A stretch of 64,000 bases of DNA from Thermogemmatispora sp042408965 (GCA_042408965.1 JBHOQN010000044.1:51325-115324), one strand, 5' to 3'; counted from the stretch's first letter, positions 8,976 to 16,830 are shown. Translations and numbers: made by a program. The notes: a model not told the origin generated them from the letters alone.

Positions 8976-11156
8976 ATGCTCGCGAGCAAGCGACCCACAG
9001 CGATGAGGACCACCGTGCAGAGCACTTCGCACGATTACCGGGCCATCTGGAAGCAGTTCGTGCTGCATGGCGTGATGCAGGAGGAGGTGCTGCCACCTGC
9101 TCTGACGCAGTCCTGGCGGCGCTGTGCCGCCCTGGGGCTTGATCCCTACGGCGAAGCCCTCGCTCGCGAGACGGCCCTTGCAACAGGCCAGCCGCTCCCA
9201 CGGCGTCTGCTCTCACTGGTGCGTCCCGCGATGGAGGATCTCTACCAGTTTATCGAAGGCTCGCAGTGCGTGGTCGTCTTTGCCAACGCCGAGGCCCGCA
9301 TTATCGACATGCTCGGAGATCCGGGCGTACGCACCCTGCTCGAGGTGCCAGGACTGCGCATCGGCTCCTGCTGGAGCGAGGAGCAGCAGGGATCGAACGC
9401 CCTGGCGCTGGCCCTGCAAGAGTCCTTCCCCATGCAGCTTGAGGGGGCCATGCATTACCGCGCGGCCCTGCACCAGCTCTACACCTCGGCCGCCCCTGTG
9501 CACGATCTACTGGGCCAGGCCGTCGGCGTCCTGGCCGTCATCGGGAGGCAGGAGCAGGCCCATCCGCATACCCTGGGCATGGTCACCGCCGCGGCCCAGG
9601 CACTCAGCAGCCAGTTGCAGATGCAGGTCTGGCTCGGCAATGCCAACGAGCTGCTCTCCGAACTCAAAATCATCCTCCAGAGCCTGCCCGAGGGCATTCT
9701 CCTGCTGCGCCGTGATGGCGTCGTCTCGCAGATGAACGCTCCCGCCGGACACCTGCTCGGTCTCGTGCCAGCCAGAGTGATGGGACGCCGCCTGCGCGAT
9801 GTCCTGCCACTCCCATCGGTGTTGCAACAGGCCCTCACCTGCCAGCAGGTCCTCTCTGACGAGGAGCTGGTCTTTGAGACGGGACGCGGCCGCGTCGCCT
9901 GCCTCTGCTCGCTCAAGCCGATCTCGCTCGTCGAGCAGGATGGTGAGCCAGAGCTGCTCGACGGGCACCAGGCGGAGAGCGGGCCTGTGCCCGTACCATC
10001 CGATGGCTTCGTGCTCGTGCTCCGCAGCATTGAGCGCGTGCAGAAGCTCGTCAACAGAATGACGGGGGCGCGCGCCCGCCTGACCTTCGCCCACGTCGTC
10101 GGAGAGAGTGCAGCGCTGCGCGAGGCGCTACGTCTGGCGCGTCTGGCCGCCCAGAGCAACTCCACAGTCCTGCTGCAGGGTGAGACCGGCGTCGGCAAAG
10201 AGATCTTCGCGCAGAGCATCCATAACAGCAGCGTCCGCGCCAACGGTCCCTTCGTGGCTGTCAACTGTGCCGCCATTCCCAGGGAGCTGATTAACACCGA
10301 ACTCTTCGGCTACGAGGGCGGCTCCTTCACCGGCGCCGACCGCCAGGGGCGCTCGGGCAAATTCGAGCAGGCGCATGGTGGAACGCTCTTCCTCGATGAG
10401 ATCGGCGATATGCCCCTGGACCTGCAGACCACCCTGCTGCGCGCCATCGAGACGCGCACCATCGTGCGCATCGGCGGGCGCCGTGTCATTCCCGTCGATG
10501 TGCGCATCATTGCCGCCACGCATAAGGACCTGCGCGACGAGGTTCGCCGCGGCACCTTTCGCTCCGACCTCTACTATCGTCTCAACGTCCTCTCCATCCC
10601 CATTCCCGCCTTGCGCGCCCGTCTGGAGGATCTCCCTCTGCTCGTCGAGCATTTCCTGCAGCGTCAGAGCCGTACCCTGGGGCGCACCTTCCGCGTTACG
10701 CCCCAGGCCCTGGCGCAGATGCAGCGCTATAGCTGGCCCGGCAACGTGCGCGAGCTGGAGAATATGCTGGAGCGCCTCACCTATCTGATGCCCGGCGAGA
10801 CCATTGCGCTCCAGGATCTGCCCATCGAGGTACAGCAGGCCACGGCCACAGAGACATCCGCCGCGTCTGTGGAACCGGCCGAAGACGCCGCTCCCCCGAC
10901 CGGCTCCTTCGTTCTCCCGCCTGTCAGGATCGCCCCGGCGCTCTCTGCTGCCGAGAGCGGCCTCCCGGCCCTCAGAGAGCGCAATCGCATTGCCGAGATA
11001 GAGGCCATCCTCCAGGCCCTGCAGGCGGCCAACGGCCGTCTCGTCCAGGCCGCCGCCCTCCTCGGCGTCAGCCGCACCACCCTCTGGCGCAAGATGGTCA
11101 GGTACGGTCTCCAGCGGGCCGCCCAACCCGCCTCCGATACACCGTTGCAATCATGA
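8976..11156 (+). CDS. AcoR/DhaR-type sigma54-dependent transcriptional activator
   Basis: Protein of 726 residues. The N-terminal region (QSWRRCAALGLDP) and a GAF-like sensor are typical of the AcoR/DhaR group; a PAS-like segment follows near residues 230-290. The AAA+ domain has Walker A GETGVGKE near 402, the sigma54-contact loop as GSFTGA at 449-454 (Ser for the usual Ala), and LFLDEIGDMPLDLQ as Walker B. A Fis-type helix-turn-helix (AAALLGVSRTTLWRKM) ends the protein. DhaR activates dhaKLM in E. coli, and here dhaKLM lies next door behind a -24/-12 promoter, so a DhaR-like role is inferred. Start uncertain: ATG 8976 and 9003 both lack a good ribosome site, and the best purine-rich site precedes an out-of-frame ATG at 8945. 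Confidence 0.85.
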   Translation: MLASKRPTAMRTTVQSTSHDYRAIWKQFVLHGVMQEEVLPPALTQSWRRCAALGLDPYGEALARETALATGQPLPRRLLSLVRPAMEDLYQFIEGSQCVVVFANAEARIIDMLGDPGVRTLLEVPGLRIGSCWSEEQQGSNALALALQESFPMQLEGAMHYRAALHQLYTSAAPVHDLLGQAVGVLAVIGRQEQAHPHTLGMVTAAAQALSSQLQMQVWLGNANELLSELKIILQSLPEGILLLRRDGVVSQMNAPAGHLLGLVPARVMGRRLRDVLPLPSVLQQALTCQQVLSDEELVFETGRGRVACLCSLKPISLVEQDGEPELLDGHQAESGPVPVPSDGFVLVLRSIERVQKLVNRMTGARARLTFAHVVGESAALREALRLARLAAQSNSTVLLQGETGVGKEIFAQSIHNSSVRANGPFVAVNCAAIPRELINTELFGYEGGSFTGADRQGRSGKFEQAHGGTLFLDEIGDMPLDLQTTLLRAIETRTIVRIGGRRVIPVDVRIIAATHKDLRDEVRRGTFRSDLYYRLNVLSIPIPALRARLEDLPLLVEHFLQRQSRTLGRTFRVTPQALAQMQRYSWPGNVRELENMLERLTYLMPGETIALQDLPIEVQQATATETSAASVEPAEDAAPPTGSFVLPPVRIAPALSAAESGLPALRERNRIAEIEAILQALQAANGRLVQAAALLGVSRTTLWRKMVRYGLQRAAQPASDTPLQS

Positions 11157-11213
11157 AACGGGAGGACGTTGCATCTCTGCAACGTCCTCCCGTTTCGTTG
11201 CACTTGTGCAACG
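11143..11213 (+). promoter_or_regulatory. three tandem CGTTGCA-N4-TGCAACG palindromes (likely activator binding array)
   Basis: Three 18-bp sites are visible: 11143-11160 (CGTTGCA-atca-TGAAACG, one mismatch), 11167-11184 (perfect) and 11196-11213 (perfect). Start-to-start spacing is 24 and 29 bp. The first overlaps the stop codon of the activator gene. The array sits about 130-200 bp upstream of the -24/-12 element at 11344, the usual place for enhancer sites of sigma54 activators. That the neighbouring activator binds here is inference. Confidence 0.75.
11156..11195 (+). terminator. 18-bp hairpin after the activator gene
   Basis: AAACGGGAGGACGTTGCA and its exact complement are separated by a TCTC loop, starting on the last base of the stop codon. 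This makes a very stable RNA hairpin that may end the activator transcript. It coincides with the middle palindrome of the binding array, so the two roles may be combined. Confidence 0.55.
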
Positions 11214-11234
11214 GCGACACGCGGCAACCCTCCC

Positions 11235-11258
11235 CGCTCGCAGGCTAGCCTGCGAGCG
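11235..11258. repeat. 24-bp perfect palindrome
   Basis: CGCTCGCAGGCT followed by its exact complement with no spacer, between the binding array and the -24/-12 promoter. It could be a second hairpin or a protein site; nothing else identifies it. Confidence 0.6.
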
Positions 11259-11343
11259 CACCTTCACATCTGCACCCTCCGCCATCCCTCGTGAGGGGCA
11301 CCACCACTCACGGCCCGGCTCTGTTCCCGTACCTGCACAGGTC

Positions 11344-11360
11344 CTGGCACAAATCTTGCA
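11344..11360 (+). promoter_or_regulatory. sigma54 (-24/-12) promoter of glpF-dhaKLM-ptsH
   Basis: CTGGCAC-AAATC-TTGCA matches the sigma54 consensus TGGCAC-N5-TTGC with exact spacing. Transcription would start near 11371, leaving a leader of about 215 nt before glpF. That leader contains a 6-bp hairpin (GCCGGG / CCCGGC, 11470-11491) and purine-rich tracts. The promoter, the upstream palindrome array and the adjacent activator gene form a coherent set. An rpoN gene must exist elsewhere in the genome for this to work. Confidence 0.8.
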
Positions 11361-11586
11361 TGTATCGAAAGTGACGAGAGGATAGCGCCTGACCAGAGAC
11401 CGGGAGCGTCTTACATACAGCGGAAGGGAGGTGAGAGCGCATCGCCGTAGGGTCTGGCAAGGTCACCAGGCCGGGATCAGGAGAGCCCGGCACAGCAGAG
11501 GGATGGAGCACCAGCGCAGACTGTTATGTTAGCTGAGCGAAAGGAGGAGGTCCGCCTGTGCGTGCAGGAGGGCCACAGCAGTTGTC

Positions 11587-12405
11587 ATGGTTAGAGCACC
11601 AACACTGACACAGAAATTCATCGCCGAATTGCTCGGCACATCCTTCCTCACCTGGATTGGTGCGGGTTCGATTACAGCGGCGGTTTATCTACTCAATGGC
11701 GCCCACCCGCCGCTGGCCTTTTCGATGGCCGACCTGGGCATGATCGCCCTGGCCTTCGCCTTTGCCATCGCCGCCATGGTCTACACGATCGGCCACATCT
11801 CCGGCTGCCATATCAACCCGGCGGTCACCTTTGCCCTGGCCGTCAGCCGGCGCATCAGTTGGAGTGAGGCAGGAATCTACTGGGTGGCGCAGCTCCTCGG
11901 CGGTCTGCTGGGAGCGATCTTCATCGCGCTCGGCTTCGGCTGGACAGCGGCAGCGCGCGGAGCCGGGCTGGGCGCGACCGATTTTGGCACAGCCGTGGCC
12001 CTCTATGGCAGCGCCGGCGGCTGGATCGTCGCCATTGCTATGGAGACCATCGGCACCTTCTTCCTGCTGCTGGTGATCATGGGGACGGCCGTCGACGGGC
12101 GGGCGCCGGCCGGCTGGGCCGGACTGATCATCGGCCTGATGGTGGCCGGCGAGATCTTCGCCTTCGGGCCTGTGACTAACGTCGCCCTCAATCCCGCACG
12201 CGCCCTGGGTCCCGCCCTGCTGCAGGTCCTGCTCGGCGGCAGCTACGATCTGACCCATCTGATTGTCTATTTTGTAGGACCGCTGCTTGGTGGTGTGCTG
12301 GGGGTCTTCGTCTATGACTTCATGGCCCACGGGCGTGCCATTGCCGGGGCACCCGAGCTTGGAGGCGTGGCCGAGTCGGCCGTCGAGCGGCAGGCGCAGC
12401 GTTGA
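11587..12405 (+). CDS. glpF: MIP-family aquaglyceroporin (glycerol facilitator)
   Basis: Protein of 272 residues with six membrane helices and both half-helix motifs: NPA at residues 77-79 (HINPAVTF) and 202-204 (LNPARALGP). The family conducts water or glycerol through the inner membrane. Its place directly before dhaKLM and near glpD argues for glycerol (or dihydroxyacetone) rather than water alone; this is context-based. AGGAGG ends 14 nt before the ATG, rather far, and AAGGAGGAGG lies further up, so translation signals are somewhat unusual. It is the first gene of the sigma54 unit. Confidence 0.88.
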   Translation: MVRAPTLTQKFIAELLGTSFLTWIGAGSITAAVYLLNGAHPPLAFSMADLGMIALAFAFAIAAMVYTIGHISGCHINPAVTFALAVSRRISWSEAGIYWVAQLLGGLLGAIFIALGFGWTAAARGAGLGATDFGTAVALYGSAGGWIVAIAMETIGTFFLLLVIMGTAVDGRAPAGWAGLIIGLMVAGEIFAFGPVTNVALNPARALGPALLQVLLGGSYDLTHLIVYFVGPLLGGVLGVFVYDFMAHGRAIAGAPELGGVAESAVERQAQR

Positions 12406-12453
12406 GATACACTGGCGTTGATTCTGTCCACATCTTCCAGAGGGGGAGACAGC

Positions 12454-13455
12454 ATGAAGAAACTCATTAATGATCCCGAACATCTGGTCACTGAGGAGCT
12501 GGAGGGCATGGCCGCCATGCATCCAGACCTGATCCGTGTTGATCTGGAGCAGCAGTTTGTCGTGCGCGCCGATGCTCCCGTGCGCGGCAAGGTGGCCCTG
12601 GTCTCCGGCGGAGGCAGCGGCCATGAGCCGATGCATGGGGGCTTTGTCGGACGTGGCATGCTCGATGCCGCCTGTCCCGGGGCGGTCTTCACCTCTCCAG
12701 TGCCCGACCAGATTCTGGCGGCCATGCGGGCCGTCGATGGCGGGGCCGGCATTCTGCAGATTGTCAAGAACTACACCGGCGATGTTCTCAATTTCGAGAT
12801 GGCAGCCGAGCTGGCGCAGGCCGAGGGGATGCAGGTAGCCAGCGTAGTCACCAACGACGATGTCGCCGTACAGGACAGCCTCTACACGGCTGGCCGGCGC
12901 GGCGTCGGCGTCACCGTGCTCCTGGAAAAGATCGTCGGCGGCCTGGCCGAGACGGGCGCACCTCTGGAGCAGGTGGCCGCCCTGGCGCAGCGCGTCAACG
13001 AGCAAGGGCGCAGCATGGGCATGGCCCTGACCTCGTGCACAGTGCCCGCCAGGGGAACGCCCACCTTCGATCTGGGCGAGGACGAGATGGAGATCGGCAT
13101 CGGCATTCATGGTGAGCCGGGCCGGCGCCGCGTCAAGCTGGCCCCAGCGGCGGAGATCACGGAGATGCTGGCGACGCCAGTCATCGAGGATCTTGGCCTC
13201 AAGGCCGGCGAGCGCGTCCTGGCCTTTGTCAATGGGATGGGCGGTACGCCGCTGATCGAACTCTACGTCGTCGCACGCGAGCTGGCGCGTATCCTCAAAG
13301 GACGCGACATCACCATCGCGCGCTCGCTTATCGGCAACTACATTACCTCGCTGGAGATGGCCGGCTGCTCGATCACCCTGTTGCGGCTGGACGATGAGCT
13401 GCTGCGCTACTGGGATGCTCCCGTGCTGACTCCGGCGCTGCGCTGGGGCGTGTGA
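12454..13455 (+). CDS. dhaK: PTS-dependent dihydroxyacetone kinase, substrate-binding subunit DhaK
   Basis: Protein of 333 residues from the ATG at 12454, preceded by AGAGGGGGAGA. DhaK binds dihydroxyacetone covalently through a histidine; His219 in IGIHGEPG matches the E. coli His218 site, and SGGGSGHEP near residues 52-60 is the other substrate-site motif. Phosphate comes from DhaL-ADP. Family length is about 330-356, so it is complete. It follows glpF by 48 nt and precedes dhaL by 117 nt. A 12-bp palindrome (GAGCGATCGCTC, 13454-13465) overlaps its stop codon. Confidence 0.95.
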   Translation: MKKLINDPEHLVTEELEGMAAMHPDLIRVDLEQQFVVRADAPVRGKVALVSGGGSGHEPMHGGFVGRGMLDAACPGAVFTSPVPDQILAAMRAVDGGAGILQIVKNYTGDVLNFEMAAELAQAEGMQVASVVTNDDVAVQDSLYTAGRRGVGVTVLLEKIVGGLAETGAPLEQVAALAQRVNEQGRSMGMALTSCTVPARGTPTFDLGEDEMEIGIGIHGEPGRRRVKLAPAAEITEMLATPVIEDLGLKAGERVLAFVNGMGGTPLIELYVVARELARILKGRDITIARSLIGNYITSLEMAGCSITLLRLDDELLRYWDAPVLTPALRWGV

Positions 13456-13572
13456 GCGATCGCTCAACCTGATCCGCACCTGTGGAGGCGCGCCCTCGGC
13501 CCTCCCGGACGCCGTGGCGACTGGCGTTCGAGCGTGGCCGGAGGCGTGCCCCTCAACTCAGTGGAGGAAACG

Positions 13573-14202
13573 ATGCCGATTACGACAGAGGATGTGCTGC
13601 GCTGGATGAGGCAGTCCGCCCAGGTCTTTCATGAGCAGCGCGACTATCTCACGCAGCTCGACGCTCCCATAGGCGATGCCGATCATGGCACCAACATGGA
13701 TCGCGGCTTCCACGCCGTCCTTACAAAGCTTCCAGCGCTCGACGGCATGGACATCGGTTCCATTCTCAAAACGGTGGGCACCACCCTGGTCTCGACAGTG
13801 GGCGGAGCCAGCGGCCCGCTCTACGGAACAGCCTTCCTGCGTGCGGGCATAGCGACCGCCGGCAAGCACGAGCTTGACGAGAGCGATCTCGTCGAGATGC
13901 TGCAGGCTGCGTTGGAGGGCGTGCGCGCTCGTGGCAAGGCTCAGCCAGGTGAGAAAACGCTGCTCGACGCCCTCACCCCGGCGCTGGACGCCGCCCGAGA
14001 GGCCCGTGATCGCGGCCTCGGCCTTGCTCAGCTCCTGCGCCGCGCGGCGGAGGCCGCCGAAGCTGGGATGCGTGCCACCACGCCGATGCTGGCGACGAAG
14101 GGGCGTGCCAGCTATCTGGGGGAGCGCAGCATTGGTCATCAAGACCCCGGTGCGACCTCCTGCTGGCTCCTGCTCAAAACGCTGGCCGATATCTACGCAT
14201 GA
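13573..14202 (+). CDS. dhaL: PTS-dependent dihydroxyacetone kinase, ADP-binding subunit DhaL
   Basis: Protein of 209 residues from the ATG at 13573, with GTGGAGG 5 nt upstream. The metal/nucleotide-binding aspartates appear as D30, D35 and D37 in LDAPIGDADHGTN, the same positions as in E. coli DhaL. In PTS-type enzymes ADP stays bound and is rephosphorylated by DhaM, and the separate DhaM gene next door fits this type. The helical barrel and length (about 210) are normal. In E. coli DhaL also stimulates DhaR, so it could signal to the activator at 8976; that is inference. Confidence 0.95.
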   Translation: MPITTEDVLRWMRQSAQVFHEQRDYLTQLDAPIGDADHGTNMDRGFHAVLTKLPALDGMDIGSILKTVGTTLVSTVGGASGPLYGTAFLRAGIATAGKHELDESDLVEMLQAALEGVRARGKAQPGEKTLLDALTPALDAAREARDRGLGLAQLLRRAAEAAEAGMRATTPMLATKGRASYLGERSIGHQDPGATSCWLLLKTLADIYA

Positions 14203-14326
14203 CAGCCGGGACAGGAGGGGAGAGAGGGGAGAGACTCTATTTGTACCTGCTGCCGGCGCCGGGCCAGGGAACGGCCCTGGGCGGGGCGGACAGGTATGCT
14301 CTCGCTCGCTTAAAGGAGATACGCTT

Positions 14327-14758
14327 ATGACCGTTGGTTTAGTGATCGTATCGCACAGCGCGCGCCTGGCAGAGGGCGTGGCCGAGCTGGCAGGCCAGAT
14401 GGCGCAGGGACGAGTCACCATTGCCACGGCCGGGGGGACGGCCGAGGGCGCACTCGGTACCTCGGTCGAAAAGATCCTGCAGGCCTTGCAGGCGGCGGCT
14501 CACCCCGATGGGATTCTGGTGCTGCTCGATCTCGGCAGCGCCGGCCTGGCCGCTGAGATGGCTGTCGAGGTCTTCACGCAAGATCATCCGCATCCGGTCA
14601 TCATCAGCACCGCACCGCTGGTCGAAGGAGCCGTCGTGGCGGCCGTCGAGGCCTCGATCGGCAACTCCCTGCAGGCAGTCGCCGAGGCCGCTGCCTCCGC
14701 CGCCACTCTGCCAAAGCTGCAGACATCCGGCGAGCGGGGGGAGAACGCTATTTACTGA
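14327..14758 (+). CDS. dhaM: PTS-dependent dihydroxyacetone kinase, phosphotransferase subunit DhaM (single IIA domain)
   Basis: Protein of 143 residues from the ATG at 14327, preceded by AAAGGAGAT. The phosphorylated histidine is His10 in LVIVSHSARLAEG. E. coli DhaM is a fusion of IIA, HPr and an Enzyme I-like domain; here only the IIA domain is present, and HPr is a separate gene 24 nt downstream. It accepts phosphate from HPr and passes it to DhaL-bound ADP. The 124-nt gap after dhaL holds GC-rich sequence with a small hairpin but no clear promoter. Confidence 0.93.
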   Translation: MTVGLVIVSHSARLAEGVAELAGQMAQGRVTIATAGGTAEGALGTSVEKILQALQAAAHPDGILVLLDLGSAGLAAEMAVEVFTQDHPHPVIISTAPLVEGAVVAAVEASIGNSLQAVAEAAASAATLPKLQTSGERGENAIY

Positions 14759-14782
14759 TGCTACAGAAGAAGGATTCACTCT

Positions 14783-15058
14783 ATGCCCGTTGTAGAAACC
14801 AGCCTTGTGATCAGAAATAAGGTCGGTCTGCATGCGCGCCCTGCTCGTTTGCTCGTACAGACAGCGGCCCTCTTTCGCTCACAGATTCAGTTACAGCATG
14901 GGGACGTCACGGTCAATGCTAAGAGCATCGTCGGCGTGCTGCGCCTGGGGGCCGCGCAGGGCGCGACGGTGATTCTGCGCGCGGAGGGCGAGGACGCTCA
15001 GGAGGCAGCTCAGACGATCGCTGCGCTGGTCGAGCGCAATTTTGACGAAGATCCCTGA
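14783..15058 (+). CDS. ptsH: phosphocarrier protein HPr
   Basis: Protein of 91 residues. The catalytic histidine is His17 in GLHARPA, and Ser48 in NAKSIVGVLRL corresponds to the HPr Ser46 site used by HPr kinase in Firmicutes. It sits directly after dhaM, so it probably supplies DhaM with phosphate. No ptsI (Enzyme I) is in the window, so the phosphate donor must be encoded elsewhere. It is the last gene of the sigma54-controlled unit; its 3' neighbour is convergent. Confidence 0.93.
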   Translation: MPVVETSLVIRNKVGLHARPARLLVQTAALFRSQIQLQHGDVTVNAKSIVGVLRLGAAQGATVILRAEGEDAQEAAQTIAALVERNFDEDP

Positions 15059-15159
15059 ACGCCGCGCCCACGGGGCAGGCCTGGACAGAGAGGACGGCGA
15101 GGAGAGCGAGGACAGCGGGCCATGGTCCGCTGAGGCGGCGTAAGCGTGGTGAGGGATCA

Positions 15160-15173
15160 CGCCCCTAGGGGCG
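15160..15173. terminator. palindrome at the convergent ptsH / glpP ends
   Basis: CGCCCCT followed by AGGGGCG, a perfect 14-nt palindrome overlapping the end of the minus-strand gene. A near-perfect CAGCGG...CCGCTG hairpin lies about 50 nt to its left (about 15114-15133). Together they may stop transcription from both sides; no T-runs. Confidence 0.4.
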
Positions 15174-15803
15174 CAGCGCCGTGCGCCGCCACAGCTCCTG
15201 AGCGCTGCTGCTGACGAGCGCACAGCCGGCGGCGAGCACGCGCTCGACGTCGCCGGGCGTGCGGATGAAGCCGCCAGCGATAAAGGGACCGGGCAGCAGC
15301 TGGCGCAGCGTCGTGGCCACCTCCGGGAAAACGATGCCAGGCAACACCTCCACCAGATCCGGTTGTGAGCGCGCGATCGTGCGCACGCCACTCTCCAGGG
15401 CCACGTCGTCGGTGAGCAGTAGACGCTGGATCGTGATCAGGCCCTCGGCCTTGCCCGACGAGACGAGCTGCGAGCGGCTGGTAATCACCGCGTCGATGCC
15501 GATCTGGCGCAGGTACTGCATCCCCGCGCGATCCTTGCCCGCCCCGTCGATCAGGTCGATGTGTACCACGACGCTTTTCCCCAGCGCGTGGGCCCGCTCG
15601 ACAAGGGGCTCCAGCTCAAAGGCATCGCCCTTGAGCACAAAGAGCAGCAGCGTATCGGCGGCCAGCGCCGGCTCCCAGTCCGCCACCGTTTTGATGGCCG
15701 CCGCCACGGGATAGCGGCGCGCCAGACGTAAGAACTCCTGTCTGGTCATTCCTCTGGTTGGTTCCCCCAACAGACCCCGTAGAGCTGGTCTGTTCCCTTT
15801 CAC
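15165..15803 (-). CDS. glpP: GlpP-type glycerol-3-phosphate-responsive antiterminator
   Basis: Protein of 212 residues on the minus strand, starting at a GTG with GGAGAG upstream. It matches the G3P-antiterminator family from end to end: AAAIK near the start, then KSVVVHIDLIDG, IDAVITSR, QRLLLTDD, VEVLPGIVFPE and a glycine-rich FIAGGFIRTPGDV, which lie in order along a TIM-barrel-like fold. In B. subtilis GlpP binds glycerol-3-phosphate and leader RNA and lets transcription pass a terminator before glpD. A minus-strand -10-like TACAAT lies at about 15821-15826. A second family member is divergently encoded next to it. Confidence 0.9.
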   Translation of the reverse strand: MKGNRPALRGLLGEPTRGMTRQEFLRLARRYPVAAAIKTVADWEPALAADTLLLFVLKGDAFELEPLVERAHALGKSVVVHIDLIDGAGKDRAGMQYLRQIGIDAVITSRSQLVSSGKAEGLITIQRLLLTDDVALESGVRTIARSQPDLVEVLPGIVFPEVATTLRQLLPGPFIAGGFIRTPGDVERVLAAGCALVSSSAQELWRRTALRP

Positions 15804-15957
15804 CGAGTACTCTCCACTGCATTGTAGCAGAAAATCGCCCCGTCTGCTATCAGGGCAGCGCCAGGCCTTGCCACGCCGGCCCGCCAGGAAGCGCGCCAGC
15901 AGGGCCGAAGAGAGCGCACAGGGAAGAGCACCCAGGAAGAAGGAGCGCCAGTAACCC

Positions 15958-15987
15958 TTGACAGGATGGGCTGTGAGAGGGTATCAT
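15958..15987 (+). promoter_or_regulatory. sigmaA-type promoter of the second glpP-like gene
   Basis: TTGACA (15958-15963), an 18-bp spacer and TATCAT (15982-15987). Transcription would begin near 15995, about 105 nt before the leader terminator. A 9-bp stem (CTGTGCCAC / GTGGCACAG, 15999-16007 with 16032-16040) begins at the predicted start of the RNA. Confidence 0.75.
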
Positions 15988-16098
15988 TATTTCAGTAACT
16001 GTGCCACCCGCTACAGGTCTGGTACAGTCTCGTGGCACAGGGGGGTGAGGCTCCCTGTGGCATTGGCAAGTGCGAATACTGAACGGACAGAGAGTTGA

Positions 16099-16149
16099 AA
16101 AGTCCTGAAACTGCCATCCAGATGGCAGAGTCAGGACTTTATTGTTTTC
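16099..16149 (+). terminator. intrinsic terminator in the leader of the second glpP-like gene (attenuator)
   Basis: AAAGTCCTGA (16099-16108) pairs exactly with TCAGGACTTT (16131-16140). Inside it CTGCCAT pairs with ATGGCAG around a CCAG loop. A T-rich run (TTTATTGTTTTC) follows. It lies between the promoter at 15958 and the likely start codon at 16170, so it would attenuate the downstream gene, which is the layout of GlpP-controlled leaders. Confidence 0.8.
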
Positions 16150-16169
16150 AGGCACGTGTGAGAGAAGTG

Positions 16170-16793
16170 ATGCGTATGCAGTCCGGTGTGTCATTGCTCA
16201 ACCTGCCGGCCGCCAGCCTGCTGGTGCCGGTAGTGGAGACGCGCCCACGTTTCGTGCAGGCCCTGGAGACGCCCACTGTCAGGGCGATTCTCCTGCGTCA
16301 CTGCAACGTGTTTGAGTTCACGACGCTGGCCGAGCGTGCCCACCGCAGCGGCTATGCCCTCTACGTGAATATGGACCACATCGATGGGATTCACGCAGAT
16401 CGCGCCGGATTGCGTTACCTGGCTGAGCGCCTCTCCATCAGAGGCATCGTCTCAAGCCATCCCAGAGTCGTTGCTCTGGCCCATGACATGGGGCTGGAAG
16501 CCATTCAGCGCATCTTTGCGGTGGACTCGACCGGGCTGGAGATGGCCTTAGAATCGGTAGAAGTCGCGGACGTCGATATGCTCGACATCGCGCCAGCGCA
16601 CGCCGTGCCCTACGTCTTACCGCTGCTCAGGCCCACCCTCACGCTCCCCTACATGGCCTCAGGCCTGCTCTACGGAGCCGAGCAGTTGCGGGCGGTCCTG
16701 GCCTGCGGCGTACGCGCGCTGGCGGTCACGCGGCTCGATCAATGGATCGCGATCCTCAACGCCCGGCGCCCGTCGGCGGAGACTCGTTCCTAG
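16170..16793 (+). CDS. second GlpP-family antiterminator-like protein
   Basis: Protein of about 207 residues if it starts at ATG 16170 (another ATG at 16176). An in-frame upstream ATG at 16095 lies inside the leader terminator and is unlikely. Family landmarks are recognisable but diverged: NVFEFTTLAERAH, YALYVNMDHIDGIHADRAGLRYL, IRGIVSSH, MLDIAPAHAVPYVLP and LPYMASGLL. Residues differ from its minus-strand neighbour at several conserved places (for example ASGLL where that protein has AGGFI). It may be an autoregulated antiterminator or one with another ligand. Its own gene sits behind an intrinsic terminator. Confidence 0.78.
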   Translation: MRMQSGVSLLNLPAASLLVPVVETRPRFVQALETPTVRAILLRHCNVFEFTTLAERAHRSGYALYVNMDHIDGIHADRAGLRYLAERLSIRGIVSSHPRVVALAHDMGLEAIQRIFAVDSTGLEMALESVEVADVDMLDIAPAHAVPYVLPLLRPTLTLPYMASGLLYGAEQLRAVLACGVRALAVTRLDQWIAILNARRPSAETRS

Positions 16794-16806
16794 CGCATAG
16801 CCCTCT

Positions 16807-16830
16807 CAGTCCTGCTGGACTGTCTTCTTT
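16807..16830 (+). terminator. terminator after the second glpP-like gene
   Basis: CAGTCC-TGCT-GGACTG stem-loop followed by TCTTCTTT, 13 nt after the stop codon. The stem is short but the T-rich tail is present. Confidence 0.5.

Noticed and set aside
11562..11586. upstream GTG starts for glpF after AAGGAGGAGG
   Set aside because: GTG at 11558 and 11562 are out of frame with the GlpF protein.
16095..16169. longer start of the second GlpP-like gene at ATG 16095
   Set aside because: It would place the first codons inside the intrinsic terminator; family alignment begins after ATG 16170.
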